Source: Frondihabitans australicus (lineage in GTDB: Bacteria > Actinomycetota > Actinomycetes > Actinomycetales > Microbacteriaceae). From it: a DNA stretch of 64,000 nucleotides. Positions 53,805 through 63,246 of this stretch are shown here, piece by piece. The stretch is taken from positions 248,001-312,000 of the forward strand of contig NZ_RBKS01000001.1 in assembly GCF_003634555.1 (NCBI RefSeq). Direction: 5' to 3'. Every line of letters begins with the position of its first letter. Position 1 is the stretch's first letter. The notes beneath the pieces are model-generated. The model made no database searches. It was given only the letters and a program-made list of their open reading frames with translations, and was not told the origin of the DNA. The position numbers and the translations under genes are program-made.

Positions 53805-54149
53805 GTGCCCCGCGAGATCACGATCCTGTCCAGCGCCCCGCACGACCTCTACGCGGTCGCCGACGCGGCCGAGGGAATCGGAAGCGCCGACTCGGTGCGG
53901 CAGATCGAAGGGGGAGCAGGAGTGCAGGTCGTCGATCGTTCGGGGCGAGACCTGCTCACGGTGTACGCGCCCCGGCTCCTGTCGACCCCCGGAGAGGTCG
54001 AGCGGCTGCTTCCCGCCGCGCCCGAGGTTTCACTGCCCACGTACTGGTGCGACGCGTTCGCGCCGCTCGACGACGACGGCGAGGCCGGCGTGTCGATCGC
54101 GCTGCGGTTGGCGTTGGCGCTGGGGGCTGTCTGCGTGGTGGAGGACTGA
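53805..54149 (+). CDS. Small protein resembling the N-terminal domain of DUF6177
   Basis: The 114-residue protein has the layout I recall for the first 110 residues of DUF6177 proteins: an opening strand (REITILSSAP), a variable helix, VVDRSGRDLLTVYAPRLL, a PGEVERLLP turn and PTYWCDAFA where the family has a Trp-rich turn. The GTG start is four bases after the previous stop with GGAGG upstream, so it is translated with its partner. The two proteins probably associate. The function is unknown. Confidence 0.72.
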   Translation: MPREITILSSAPHDLYAVADAAEGIGSADSVRQIEGGAGVQVVDRSGRDLLTVYAPRLLSTPGEVERLLPAAPEVSLPTYWCDAFAPLDDDGEAGVSIALRLALALGAVCVVED

Positions 54150-54295
54150 AAGGTCACGTCTACGACGCGGCGATCCCACAGCCTGGTTGCTCGGCGCGAA
54201 GGTGCGATCCGCGCCTGCGTGTTACTCGGGGGCTGCCACTGTGCTGGCTGGGTCGGCTCCGCCTCCAGTCAAGGCTGCTGTGATGAGAGGGCGGC

Positions 54296-55051
54296 CTACG
54301 GTCGACCTCTCAGCACAGCGGCTTTGACCTCCGCGATTGCTTGCGTCACCTGAATGCCACGAGGGCAGGCGTCGGTGCAGTTGAAGGTCGTCCGGCAGCG
54401 CCACACGCCCTCCTTGTCGTTGAGGATGTCGAGACGCACCTTCGCCTCCTCGTCGCGCGAGTCGAAGATGAAGCGGTGCGCGTTCACGATCGCGGCCGGG
54501 CCGAAGTACTGGCCGTCGGTCCAGAACACGGGGCACGACGACGTGCACGCGGCGCAGAGGATGCACTTGGTGGTGTCGTCGAAGCGCGCACGCTCGGCGA
54601 CGGACTGCAGGCGCTCCTTCTCGGGCTTCGACGAGGCCTGCAGGAACGGCTGGATCTCGCGGTAGGACGCGAAGAACGGGTCCATGTCGACGACCAGGTC
54701 TTTCTCGAGGGGCAGGCCCTTGATCGCCTCGACGGTGATCGGCTTCGAGATGTCGAGGTCTTTCATCAGCGTCTTGCAGGCGAGCCGGTTGCGGCCGTTG
54801 ATGCGCATCGCGTCGGACCCGCAGACGCCGTGGGCGCAGGAGCGGCGGAACGTGAGCGAGCCGTCCTGCTCCCACTTGATCTGGTGCAGCGCGTCGAGCA
54901 CACGGTCGGTCGGCAGGAGCTCGACGGAGAACTCCTCCCAGTGGGGCTCGGAGTCGACATCGGGATCGAAGCGGCGGATCGAGAGCGTCGCGGTGAACTT
55001 CTGGATGGGAGCGTCTGCGGCAGGCGCTTTGTCCATGACGGCGTTGCTCAT
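54296..55051 (-). CDS. sdhB: Succinate dehydrogenase iron-sulfur subunit
   Basis: The 251-residue electron-transfer subunit has a ferredoxin-like domain with the [2Fe-2S] ligands CAHGVCGSDAM plus a later Cys (one Cys replaced by Asp, as in E. coli SdhB). The C-terminal helical domain has CILCAACTSSCP and CTDACPRGI for the [4Fe-4S] and [3Fe-4S] clusters. It follows sdhA by one base and ends the operon. The 146-base gap to the preceding plus-strand gene has no recognisable gene. Confidence 0.97.
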   Translation of the reverse strand: MSNAVMDKAPAADAPIQKFTATLSIRRFDPDVDSEPHWEEFSVELLPTDRVLDALHQIKWEQDGSLTFRRSCAHGVCGSDAMRINGRNRLACKTLMKDLDISKPITVEAIKGLPLEKDLVVDMDPFFASYREIQPFLQASSKPEKERLQSVAERARFDDTTKCILCAACTSSCPVFWTDGQYFGPAAIVNAHRFIFDSRDEEAKVRLDILNDKEGVWRCRTTFNCTDACPRGIQVTQAIAEVKAAVLRGRP

Positions 55052-55052
55052 C

Positions 55053-56867
55053 TCAGTACTTCCGTTCCATCGGCTGGTAGTTCGTGATGACGACCGGCTT
55101 CGTCGAGAGCTTGATGTGGTCTCCTGCGTCGGCGGAGTGCGCGTCTCCCGTGAGGTACGCCATCGTGTGCACGAGCCAGTTCTCGTCGTCGCGCTTGGGG
55201 AAGTCCTCGCGGAAGTGGCCGCCGCGGCTCTCGGTGCGCGAGCGCGCCGAGTAGACGACGACCTCGGCGAGGTCGAGCAGGAAGCCCAGCTCGATCGCCT
55301 CGAGGAGGTCGGTGTTGAAGCGCTTCCCCTTGTCCTGCACCGAGATGTTGAGGTAGCGCTCGCGCAGCTCCTGGATCTTCTCGGTGACGGCGTTCAGGGT
55401 CTCCTCGGTGCGGAACACCTGGGCGTTCTCGTCCATGGAGTCCTGGAGCTCCTTGCGGAGCACGGCGATGCGCTCGGTGCCGGTGGCGCCGCGCACCTGC
55501 TCGACGAGACCGCGGACGAACGCGGCCGGGTCGTCGGGGATCGGCACGAAGTCGGCCGTCTTGACGTACTCGACGGCGTTGTTGCCGGCGCGCTTGCCGA
55601 AGACGTTGATGTCGAGCAGCGAGTTCGTGCCCAGACGGTTCGAGCCGTGCACGCTCACGCAGGCGCACTCGCCGGCGGCGTAGAGACCCGGCACGGGCGT
55701 GTCGTTGTCCTGGAGCACCTCGGCCTTGACGTTGGTGGGGATGCCGCCCATCGCGTAGTGCGCGGTCGGCAGGATCGGCACCGGCTCCGTGTAGGGCTCC
55801 ACACCCAGGTACGTCCTGGCGAACTCCGTGATGTCGGGCAGCTTGGCGTCGATGACCTCGGGCGACAGGTGCGTGATGTCGAGGTAGACGTAGTCCTTGT
55901 TCGGGCCCGCGCCGCGACCCTCGCGGATCTCGGTGCGGATGCATCGCGCGACGATGTCGCGGGGCGCCAGGTCTTTGATGGTCGGCGCGTAGCGCTCCAT
56001 GAAGCGCTCGCCCTCGCTGTTGCGGAGGATCGCGCCCTCGCCGCGGGCGGCCTCGGAGAGGAGGATGCCCAGGCCCGCGAGGCCGGTCGGGTGGAACTGG
56101 AAGAACTCCATGTCTTCGAGCGGGAGGCCCTTGCGCCACACGATGCCGACGCCGTCGCCGGTGAGGGTGTGGGCGTTCGAGGTCGTCTTGTAGATCTTGC
56201 CGAAGCCGCCGGTCGCGAAGATCACGGCCTTGCCCTGGAACACGTGCAGCTCGCCGGTCGCGAGCTCGTAGGCGACGACGCCCGCGGGGCGCTTCTGGCC
56301 GTCGACCTCGCCCATGATGAGGTCGAGCACGTAGAACTCGTTGAAGAAGTTGATGCCGAACTTCACGCAGTTCTGGTACAGCGTCTGCAGGATCATGTGG
56401 CCGGTGCGGTCGGCCGCGTAGCAGGCGCGACGCACGGGGTTCTTGCCGTGCTCGGCGGTGTGGCCGCCGAAGCGGCGCTGGTCGATCTTGCCCTCGGGCG
56501 TGCGGTTGAACGGCAGGCCCATGTTCTCGAGGTCGATGACGGCGTCGATGGCCTCTTTCGCGAGGATCTCCGCGGCGTCCTGGTCGACGAGGTAGTCGCC
56601 GCCCTTGACGGTGTCGAAGGTGTGCCACTCCCAGTTGTCGTCTTCGACGTTGGCGAGGGCGGCGGCCATCCCGCCCTGGGCCGCGCCGGTGTGCGAGCGC
56701 GTGGGGTAGAGCTTCGAGATCACCGCGGTCGACGCGTTCGGGCCGGCTTCGATGGCGGCGCGCATTCCGGCGCCGCCGGCGCCGACGATGACGATGTCGT
56801 GCTGGTGGTAGTGGACGCCGTCGATGGTCTTCACCGGGGCGAGGGAGGAGTCGGGGATGTCAGACAC
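55053..56867 (-). CDS. sdhA: Succinate dehydrogenase flavoprotein subunit
   Basis: This subunit oxidises succinate to fumarate in the TCA cycle and respiratory chain. The 604 residues include the FAD dinucleotide motif [11 protein letters not shown], the His for covalent FAD in [12 protein letters not shown], the HPTGLAG motif and the catalytic Arg region ([13 protein letters not shown]). The gene lies between sdhD and sdhB in the classical order C-D-A-B. Confidence 0.97.
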   Translation of the reverse strand: MSDIPDSSLAPVKTIDGVHYHQHDIVIVGAGGAGMRAAIEAGPNASTAVISKLYPTRSHTGAAQGGMAAALANVEDDNWEWHTFDTVKGGDYLVDQDAAEILAKEAIDAVIDLENMGLPFNRTPEGKIDQRRFGGHTAEHGKNPVRRACYAADRTGHMILQTLYQNCVKFGINFFNEFYVLDLIMGEVDGQKRPAGVVAYELATGELHVFQGKAVIFATGGFGKIYKTTSNAHTLTGDGVGIVWRKGLPLEDMEFFQFHPTGLAGLGILLSEAARGEGAILRNSEGERFMERYAPTIKDLAPRDIVARCIRTEIREGRGAGPNKDYVYLDITHLSPEVIDAKLPDITEFARTYLGVEPYTEPVPILPTAHYAMGGIPTNVKAEVLQDNDTPVPGLYAAGECACVSVHGSNRLGTNSLLDINVFGKRAGNNAVEYVKTADFVPIPDDPAAFVRGLVEQVRGATGTERIAVLRKELQDSMDENAQVFRTEETLNAVTEKIQELRERYLNISVQDKGKRFNTDLLEAIELGFLLDLAEVVVYSARSRTESRGGHFREDFPKRDDENWLVHTMAYLTGDAHSADAGDHIKLSTKPVVITNYQPMERKY

Positions 56868-56900
56868 GAGTGCTTTCCGATGCGTTGCGAGACGAGGGCG

Positions 56901-57359
56901 TTAGGGCGCGGGGCAGAACGACGGCAGCTGCGACTGCAGCGCGCCGGACGGGCACGGGTTGAACGTCCAGACCACGAGCGTGCCGAGCAGGATCAGCACA
57001 GCGCTCGAGACGAGGAGGGCGATCAGCATGATGCGGCGCAGCGTGTGGTTCGACACGTAGTCGTTCACGATGGTGCGCATGCCGTTCGACCCGTGGATCA
57101 GGGCGAGCCAGAGCATCAGGGTGTCCCAGATGCGCCAGAACGGGCTCGCCCACTTGCCGGCGACGAAGGCGAAGTCGATGGCCTTGACTCCGCCCTGGTC
57201 GGCGATGAGGTTGGTGAACAGGTGGCCGAAGATGAGCACGATCAGCAGCACGCCGCTGCCGCGCATGTAGAGCCAGCCCCACTTCTCCCAGTTGGTGCCG
57301 CGCTTCGGCGCGCGCTGGGAGCGAGGAGCCTCGATACCCGAGAAGGTCTCTGTGGTCAT
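56901..57359 (-). CDS. sdhD: Succinate dehydrogenase membrane anchor subunit D
   Basis: The 152-residue anchor has three helices and a heme-ligand candidate His in LIFGHLFTNL. The second helix region has ALIHGSNGMRTIVNDY, typical of SdhD. It starts at ATG 57359, two bases after the sdhC stop; the longer frame to 57695 lies inside sdhC and is rejected. Confidence 0.93.
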   Translation of the reverse strand: MTTETFSGIEAPRSQRAPKRGTNWEKWGWLYMRGSGVLLIVLIFGHLFTNLIADQGGVKAIDFAFVAGKWASPFWRIWDTLMLWLALIHGSNGMRTIVNDYVSNHTLRRIMLIALLVSSAVLILLGTLVVWTFNPCPSGALQSQLPSFCPAP

Positions 57360-57361
57360 GA

Positions 57362-57808
57362 TCAGAACTCCGAGATGATGACGCCGATCTGGCGCGGGAG
57401 GAAGCCGGCGAGCAGGACGACCCAGAGGCCGATGACGATCCAGAACAGCAGCCGCTGGTGCTTCGCGCCGCCCGACCAGAAGTCGATGGCGATGATCCGG
57501 AGGCCGTTGAAGGCGTGGAAGGCGATCGCCGCGACGAGCACGGCCTCGCCGATGCCCATGATCGGCTGCTTGTAGGTGTCGATCACCGCGTTGTAGGCGC
57601 GGGGGCTGACCCGGAGGAGCGCGGAGTCGAGGATGTGCACCAGCAGGAAGAAGTAGATCGAGACGCCGGTGATGCGGTGCAGGACCCACGACCACATGCC
57701 CTCGGTGCCGCGATACAGGGTGCCCTGGATCATGCCGCTGGGTCGCGGCTCGGGGATGTTCGGTGCTGCTGCAGAGCCCGGTAGGACCCCTGTCGTCTGC
57801 TCGGCCAT
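57362..57808 (-). CDS. sdhC: Succinate dehydrogenase cytochrome b556 subunit C
   Basis: The 148-residue membrane subunit carries the SdhC signature SWVLHRITGVSIYFFLLVH, with the quinone-site Ser/Arg and heme His, and a second heme-side FHAFNGLRIIAIDF segment. ATG 57808 has GGAGGG seven bases upstream; TTG at 57814 is less likely. It is the first gene of the sdhCDAB operon. Confidence 0.94.
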   Translation of the reverse strand: MAEQTTGVLPGSAAAPNIPEPRPSGMIQGTLYRGTEGMWSWVLHRITGVSIYFFLLVHILDSALLRVSPRAYNAVIDTYKQPIMGIGEAVLVAAIAFHAFNGLRIIAIDFWSGGAKHQRLLFWIVIGLWVVLLAGFLPRQIGVIISEF

Positions 57809-57892
57809 GAGCAACCCTCCATGCGGTTCGGGTGCGTTCTCAGAACGTCACCATCCTAGGCAACCACTCAGGTTCGCGCCGCAGAGGGGACC

Positions 57893-59074
57893 CTAACTCG
57901 GGCCGGTTTGTCTCGACGACGAGAGATTCGCCGGCTCCTGCGACCTGCGGGTGGCCGCGGTGCCGACGACCGACTGGTAGTGGCCGATCAGCTCGTCGCC
58001 GAGGTGCTCCCACGTGCGGCCCAGGATCGCGCGACGGCCTGCCTCGCCGAAGCGCGCCCGCTGCTCCGCGTTCGACACGAGGGAGAGGACCGCGCGGCGG
58101 TAGGCGTGGTCGTGGCGCGGGTCGACGAGGAAGCCGTCCTCGCCGTGGCGGACCAGGTCGACCGGGCCGCCGACGTTCGGCGCGACGACGGGGAGCCCCG
58201 CCGCGTGCGCCTCCTGGATGGTCTGGCCGAAGGTCTCGGTGGTGCCGGTGTGCACGAAGACGTCGAGGGCGGCGTAGGCCGTCGCGAGCTCCTCGCCGCG
58301 CAGCGACCCGAGGAAGGTCGGCTCGAGGTGCGCGAGCTTGCGGGCGAGGGCGGGCCTCGCGGGGCCGTCGCCGACGAGCACGAGGCGCATTCCCGGGATC
58401 CTGCGGAGGGATGCCAGCCGGTGCACCTCCTTCTCCGGCGCCAGGCGGCCCACGTAGCCGACGATCACCTCGTCGTCGGCGGCGAGATGGGCGCGCAGGA
58501 GCCGCGTGCCCGGGTCCGCCCGCCGGTTCGGGTGGTAGAGCGCCGAGTCGACCCCGCGGCCCCAGTGCGCCAGACGCTCGATGCCCCGCACCTCGAGGTC
58601 GTGGCGAGACGCCTCCGAGGGCACGAGGGTCAGCGTGGCGTTCTGGTGGATGCGCTTGAGGACGCTCCAGGCGAGCCTGGCCGCCGGGCGGCCGAGGCCG
58701 TTGCGGCCGGCGTACTTGGCCATGTCGGTCTGGAAGACGGCCACGCTCGGGATGTCGAAGCGCTGCGCGGCGGTCACAGCCTGGGCGCCCAGGATGAACG
58801 GGCTCGCCGCGTGCAGGACGTCCGGTGCGAAGCCCGCGATCAGCCCGGACAGGTGCGGGCCCGGGATGCCGACCGGGAACTGGCGGTAGGCGACGGACGG
58901 CATCCGGTGGATCGGGAAGCCGGCGAACTCGGTCGGACCCTTCGCGGTGCCCTCGGGGGCGATGACCATCGCCTCGTGCCCCCGGTCGCGGAGGTGCTCG
59001 AGCACCCGGCAGACGCTGGTGGTCACCCCGTTCACGGTCGGCAGAAAGCTCTCGGTCACGATTGCTACGCGCAT
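57893..59074 (-). CDS. GT4-family glycosyltransferase (MgtA/PimB-like mannosyltransferase)
   Basis: The 393-residue GT-B enzyme starts with RVAIVTESFLPTVNGVTTSV, the N-terminal pattern of GDP-mannose-dependent mannosyltransferases MgtA/PimB. It has the retaining-enzyme EX7E motif in TETFGQTIQE. It probably transfers a sugar to a lipid acceptor on the cytoplasmic face, for glycolipid or lipoglycan synthesis. The divergent gene makes GDP-mannose, which supports mannose as the sugar; the acceptor is unknown. A GAGGGA site precedes the ATG. Confidence 0.88.
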   Translation of the reverse strand: MRVAIVTESFLPTVNGVTTSVCRVLEHLRDRGHEAMVIAPEGTAKGPTEFAGFPIHRMPSVAYRQFPVGIPGPHLSGLIAGFAPDVLHAASPFILGAQAVTAAQRFDIPSVAVFQTDMAKYAGRNGLGRPAARLAWSVLKRIHQNATLTLVPSEASRHDLEVRGIERLAHWGRGVDSALYHPNRRADPGTRLLRAHLAADDEVIVGYVGRLAPEKEVHRLASLRRIPGMRLVLVGDGPARPALARKLAHLEPTFLGSLRGEELATAYAALDVFVHTGTTETFGQTIQEAHAAGLPVVAPNVGGPVDLVRHGEDGFLVDPRHDHAYRRAVLSLVSNAEQRARFGEAGRRAILGRTWEHLGDELIGHYQSVVGTAATRRSQEPANLSSSRQTGPS

Positions 59075-59175
59075 GTGCGATCCCTCGGGTAGCCCACGAT
59101 GCGACGGTACGTCGGCTGTGTGACGCCCCGGTGGACCCCGTGTGACCTCTCGGCGAACCTGCTGTGGCCGCCCTA

Positions 59176-59181
59176 TAGGGT
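59176..59181 (+). promoter_or_regulatory. Leaderless -10 box of manC
   Basis: TAGGGT lies 12 bases before the ATG at 59188 and is identical to the box before xth. TATAGG two bases earlier is an alternative. Confidence 0.5.
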
Positions 59182-59187
59182 GTCCGC

Positions 59188-60309
59188 ATGACCACTTCCC
59201 GAGAGAGCCTCGACCGGTTCTACAGCATCATCCCGGCCGGCGGAATCGGCTCGCGCCTGTGGCCGCTGAGCCGGGCGGACGCCCCCAAGTTCCTGCATGA
59301 CCTCACCGGATCGGGCTCGACCCTCCTCCGCGGCACCTGGGACCGCCTCGCCCCGATCAACGGCGAGCAGCGGATCATGGTGGTCACCGGCCGGTCGCAC
59401 CGCGCCGCCGTCGAGGAGCAGCTCCCGCAGCTCGCCGACCACAACGTCGTGCTCGAGTCCGAGCCCAAGGACTCCACCGCCGCCATCGGCCTCGCCGCGG
59501 CGATCCTGGCGAAGCGCGAGCCCGACGTCATCATCGGCTCGTTCGCGGCCGACCACGTCATCGCCGACCAGCGCGGCTTCGAGCGCGCCGTCGCCGAGGC
59601 CATCGGCGCGGCTGACGCCGGCTACATCGCCACGATCGGCATCACGCCGACCGAGCCGGCCATCGGCTTCGGCTACATCCACTGCGGCGGCTCCCTCGAC
59701 ATCGCGGACGCCCCGCACGCCAAGTCGGTCACCTCCTTCGTCGAGAAGCCCGAGCTCGAGACGGCCGAGGCCTACCTCGCCGACGGCAACTACCTCTGGA
59801 ACGGCGGCATGTTCATCTCGCGCGCCGACGTGCTGCTGAAGCAGCTCGGCGAGACGCGCCCCGAGCTCCTGGCCGGGCTGCAGGAGCTCGCGGACGCCTG
59901 GGACACCTCCGCCCGCGGCGCCGTGGTCGACCGGGTGTGGCCGAACCTCGAGAAGATCGCGATCGACTACACCGTCGCCGAGCCCGCCGCCGCCCAGGGC
60001 CGCCTCGCGGTGATCCCCGGCGACTTCGACTGGGACGACGTGGGCGACTTCGCGTCCATCGCGAAGCTCCACTCGAAGGGCCGCGCCTCCGACCTGGCGA
60101 TCCTCGGCGAGAACGCGCGCGTGCTCGCCGACTCGTCGTCCGGCATCGTGGTCAGTCAGGGCGAGCGCCTCATCTCGCTCATCGGCGTGAGCGACATCGT
60201 CGTCGTCGACACCCCCGACGCCCTCCTCGTGACGACGTCGGCGAACGCTCAGCGCGTGAAGAGCGTCGTCGACGCGCTGAAGCTCTCCGGCCGGAGCGAC
60301 GTCCTCTAG
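59188..60309 (+). CDS. manC: Mannose-1-phosphate guanylyltransferase
   Basis: The enzyme makes GDP-mannose from mannose-1-phosphate and GTP. The 373 residues carry the nucleotidyltransferase signature AGGIGSRLWPLSRADAPKFL, the FAADHVI metal motif, the TSFVEKPEL sugar-binding segment and NYLWNGGMF. The isomerase domain of bifunctional enzymes is absent. The product would supply the divergent glycosyltransferase. The stop is two bases before the UbiB-like gene. Confidence 0.95.
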   Translation: MTTSRESLDRFYSIIPAGGIGSRLWPLSRADAPKFLHDLTGSGSTLLRGTWDRLAPINGEQRIMVVTGRSHRAAVEEQLPQLADHNVVLESEPKDSTAAIGLAAAILAKREPDVIIGSFAADHVIADQRGFERAVAEAIGAADAGYIATIGITPTEPAIGFGYIHCGGSLDIADAPHAKSVTSFVEKPELETAEAYLADGNYLWNGGMFISRADVLLKQLGETRPELLAGLQELADAWDTSARGAVVDRVWPNLEKIAIDYTVAEPAAAQGRLAVIPGDFDWDDVGDFASIAKLHSKGRASDLAILGENARVLADSSSGIVVSQGERLISLIGVSDIVVVDTPDALLVTTSANAQRVKSVVDALKLSGRSDVL

Positions 60310-60311
60310 CC

Positions 60312-61955
60312 ATGGTCTCGCGGGGGCGCCGGTTCGCCCAGGTCGTCGGCATCGCCCGTCGTCACGGCCTTCTGCCGGTCGGGCGACTCGACCTGACCTC
60401 GGATCCTGCGACCCGCCTCGTCCGCGAGGCGCAGGCGGACCACCTGCGCCAGGCCCTCGAGGAGGCCGGCGGCGCGTTCGTCAAGCTCGGGCAGCTGTTC
60501 TCGACCCGGTCGGACATGCTGCCCGACGAGTACACCCGCGCCCTCTCGCGCCTGCAGCAGAGCGTCACGCCGGCGCCGTGGGGCGACGTGAAGGCGCTGC
60601 TGGAGGCCGAGTACGGCTCGCCGCTCGACGAGGTCTTCGCCTCGTTCGACGAGGTGCCGATCGCCGCGGCGTCTCTGGGGCAGGTGCATCGCGCGATCCT
60701 GCGGGACACCCGCGAGCCGGTCGCCGTGAAGGTGCAGCGCCCGGGCATCGAGGACGTCGTGCGGCGAGACGTCGACATCGCTCTGCGGTTCGCGAGCCTG
60801 ATGACTCGCGTCTCGGCGAACGCCCGCTCGATCGGTCTGGACGAGGTCGCGAAGCAGTACACCGGCGACCTGCTGCGGCAGCTCGACTTCGACCTCGAGC
60901 GCCGCAACCTCCAGGCTCTGCGCGCGATCCAGCGGCGTGAGCCCGACCGCCACCCGCTGACGCTGCCCGAACCCCACCGCGACCTCTCGACGAGGCGCGT
61001 CTTCGTCATGGAGTTCGTCGAGGGAGAGACCCTCGCCACCTGGATCGAGCGGCACCGCCACTCGACCGACGGCCTCACGGAGGCGATGCGGCTCGTGCTG
61101 CACTCGTTCCTCGGGCAGATGGTGATCGACGGGCTCTACCACGCCGATCTTCACCCGGGGAACATCATCCTGATGCCCGACGGCTCGCCCGCGCTGGTCG
61201 ACTTCGGGTCGGTCGGCCGACTCGACAACGAGCTGAAGGGCACGGTGCAGGAGCTTCTCGTCGCCTACCTGCAGTCCGACACCCAGCGCATCTCGGACGG
61301 CCTGCTGACCCTGGCGGCCGTGCCCGACGGCCTCGACGAGCGGGCGTTCCGCCGCGACGTGAGCGTCTTCGTCACCTACGATCTCGGGCCGGGCGCCGCG
61401 GTCGACGTCGACACGGTCGATCGGCTGGTCGAGGTGCTGCAGAAGTACCGGCTGACGATCCCGGCCGAGTTCGTCGCGGCCGCACGGGCTCTCGCGATCC
61501 TGGAGGGCACCCTGCGCTCCACCGTGCCCGACTTCGACCTGCTCGAGGAGTCGCGCGAGTTCGCTCGGGAGCAGATCCGCGACCAGGTGTCGCTCGGCAA
61601 CCTGGGCAGGGTGATCTCGGGCGAGGTGATCGCCATGATGCCCGGCGTGCGGCGACTGCCCAGGCGGGTCGACAGGATCGGGGAGGCCCTCGAGACCGGG
61701 CGCCTCTCGGTCAACCTGCGCCTGCTCGCGGATCGGCGCGACCGCCGCACGTTGGCGACCTTCCTCCGCCAGACCCTCGCCACGATCACGGCCATCGTCT
61801 GCGGCGTGCTGGCGATCGTCTACCTCACGCAGCCTGCGCCGGCCTCGCCGGGAGTCCTCGTGCCGGCGGTGGCGGGCGGAATCCTGGGCGGCATCTCGAT
61901 CGTCCTGTTCGCAATCGTGGCGATTTCGTTCGTCGTGGGCCGTCGGCGCGACTGA
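60312..61955 (+). CDS. ABC1/UbiB-family kinase-like protein
   Basis: The 547-residue protein has the ABC1/ADCK atypical kinase fold. The KxGQ motif (FVKLGQLFSTR) is followed by an Ala-rich loop (AAASLGQVHRA), the nucleotide Lys (VAVKVQRPG), HADLHPGN and VDFGS. Two C-terminal membrane helices (about 490-540) anchor it. Relatives support quinone lipid metabolism; actinobacteria use menaquinone, so the exact role is unclear. An ATG two bases after manC implies coupling. Confidence 0.92.
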   Translation: MVSRGRRFAQVVGIARRHGLLPVGRLDLTSDPATRLVREAQADHLRQALEEAGGAFVKLGQLFSTRSDMLPDEYTRALSRLQQSVTPAPWGDVKALLEAEYGSPLDEVFASFDEVPIAAASLGQVHRAILRDTREPVAVKVQRPGIEDVVRRDVDIALRFASLMTRVSANARSIGLDEVAKQYTGDLLRQLDFDLERRNLQALRAIQRREPDRHPLTLPEPHRDLSTRRVFVMEFVEGETLATWIERHRHSTDGLTEAMRLVLHSFLGQMVIDGLYHADLHPGNIILMPDGSPALVDFGSVGRLDNELKGTVQELLVAYLQSDTQRISDGLLTLAAVPDGLDERAFRRDVSVFVTYDLGPGAAVDVDTVDRLVEVLQKYRLTIPAEFVAAARALAILEGTLRSTVPDFDLLEESREFAREQIRDQVSLGNLGRVISGEVIAMMPGVRRLPRRVDRIGEALETGRLSVNLRLLADRRDRRTLATFLRQTLATITAIVCGVLAIVYLTQPAPASPGVLVPAVAGGILGGISIVLFAIVAISFVVGRRRD

Positions 61956-62066
61956 TTCCTGCGTCGTTTCGATATCGGTGTCAAAACGGCGTCGAGTTGT
62001 CGATTACTCTCATGCGATGAGCCGTGCGGCAGATGCACGGTCGATCACAGTTTCGAGAGGATCAGC

Positions 62067-63146
62067 GTGACTATCTCTGTGCGCAAAGCCGCCCTCGCCG
62101 GTATCGCCATGGTCGGGGCCACCGTGCTCCTGGCCGGCTGTGGCTCGGCTCCGTCCGCTTCGAAGACGACGAGCGCGTCTTCGAAGTACCTGCCCTGCAT
62201 GGTGTCGGACTCCGGCGGCTTCAACGACAAGTCGTTCAACGAGCTGGGCCTCGACGGCCTGAAGGAGGCCGCGTCCGGCCTCGGCACGAGCTACAAGGCG
62301 GTCGAGTCGGCCGACCAGACGGTGTACTCGTCGAACATCACCAGCCTCCTGAACCAGAAGTGCAACCTGATCATCACGGTCGGCTACCTCCTGTCGGACG
62401 CCACGAAGACCGCGGCGAAGGCGAACCCCAAGACGGACTTCGCCACCATCGACGACAACGAGATCGACGCCGCCAACGTGCGCCCGATCACGTTCGAGAC
62501 CGACGAGGCCGCATTCCTCGGCGGCTACGCCGCGGCCAGCTACTCGAAGACCGGCGTCGTCGGCACCCTCGGCGGCCAGCAGATCCCGACCGTCACGATC
62601 TTCATGGACGGCTTTGCCGACGGCGTCGCCTACTACAACCAGCAGAAGCACAAGAACGTGAAGCTGGTCGGCTGGAACGAGAAGACGCAGAAGGGCGTCT
62701 TCACCGGCGGATTCGAGGCCGGCACCGCCGCCAAGCAGGCCGCTCAGACCCTCCTCGACCAGGACGCCGACGTCATCATGCCCGTCGGCGGCCCGATCTA
62801 CCAGAGCGCGGCTCAGGCGATCAAGGACTCGAAGAAGGGCCAGGTGCTGATCGGCGTCGACTCCGACACCTACCAGACCGACCCGCAGAACGCGTCGCTC
62901 TTCCTCACCAGCGTCGAGAAGGGCATCGCGCCCGCGACGAAGGCCGTGGTCGAGGACGCCGCCAAGGGGAACTTCACGAAGACCCCGTACATCGGCACCC
63001 TGAAGAACGACGGCGTCGGCCTCGCCCCGTTCCACGACTACAAGGACAAGATCTCGTCCACGCTCCCCGCCGAGCTGAACACGATCAAGGCCGGCATCAT
63101 CGACGGCTCGATCAAGGTCGAGTCGCCGGCGGCGCTCACCAAGTAG
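62067..63146 (+). CDS. BMP-family nucleoside-binding lipoprotein
   Basis: The 359-residue solute-binding protein starts with a lipoprotein signal (VLLAGCGS, lipid Cys at about residue 25). It has the basic membrane protein fold: SDSGGFNDKSFNELGLDGL, the GGYAAASYSKTG loop and GVDSDTYQTDP. BMP relatives bind purine nucleosides. The GTG start has GAGAGGA upstream. It begins an ABC importer whose ATPase follows 100 bases downstream. Confidence 0.93.
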   Translation: MTISVRKAALAGIAMVGATVLLAGCGSAPSASKTTSASSKYLPCMVSDSGGFNDKSFNELGLDGLKEAASGLGTSYKAVESADQTVYSSNITSLLNQKCNLIITVGYLLSDATKTAAKANPKTDFATIDDNEIDAANVRPITFETDEAAFLGGYAAASYSKTGVVGTLGGQQIPTVTIFMDGFADGVAYYNQQKHKNVKLVGWNEKTQKGVFTGGFEAGTAAKQAAQTLLDQDADVIMPVGGPIYQSAAQAIKDSKKGQVLIGVDSDTYQTDPQNASLFLTSVEKGIAPATKAVVEDAAKGNFTKTPYIGTLKNDGVGLAPFHDYKDKISSTLPAELNTIKAGIIDGSIKVESPAALTK

Positions 63147-63246
63147 CACCACCCGTGGCCCGGGGCGACGCGCGCGCGTCGCCCCGGGCCTGGGGCCTGT
63201 CCTCGCCGGTGCGTGCCGCGCCGGCTTCTCTTCCAGAAGGCACCCG

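Noticed and set aside
55051-55053. Overlap between sdhA and sdhB as possible frameshift fusion
   Set aside because: Both genes are full length with proper start and stop; the spacing is simply one base.
54684-57575. 963-residue open frame on the plus strand
   Set aside because: It is antisense to sdhB, sdhA and sdhD, which are unambiguous.
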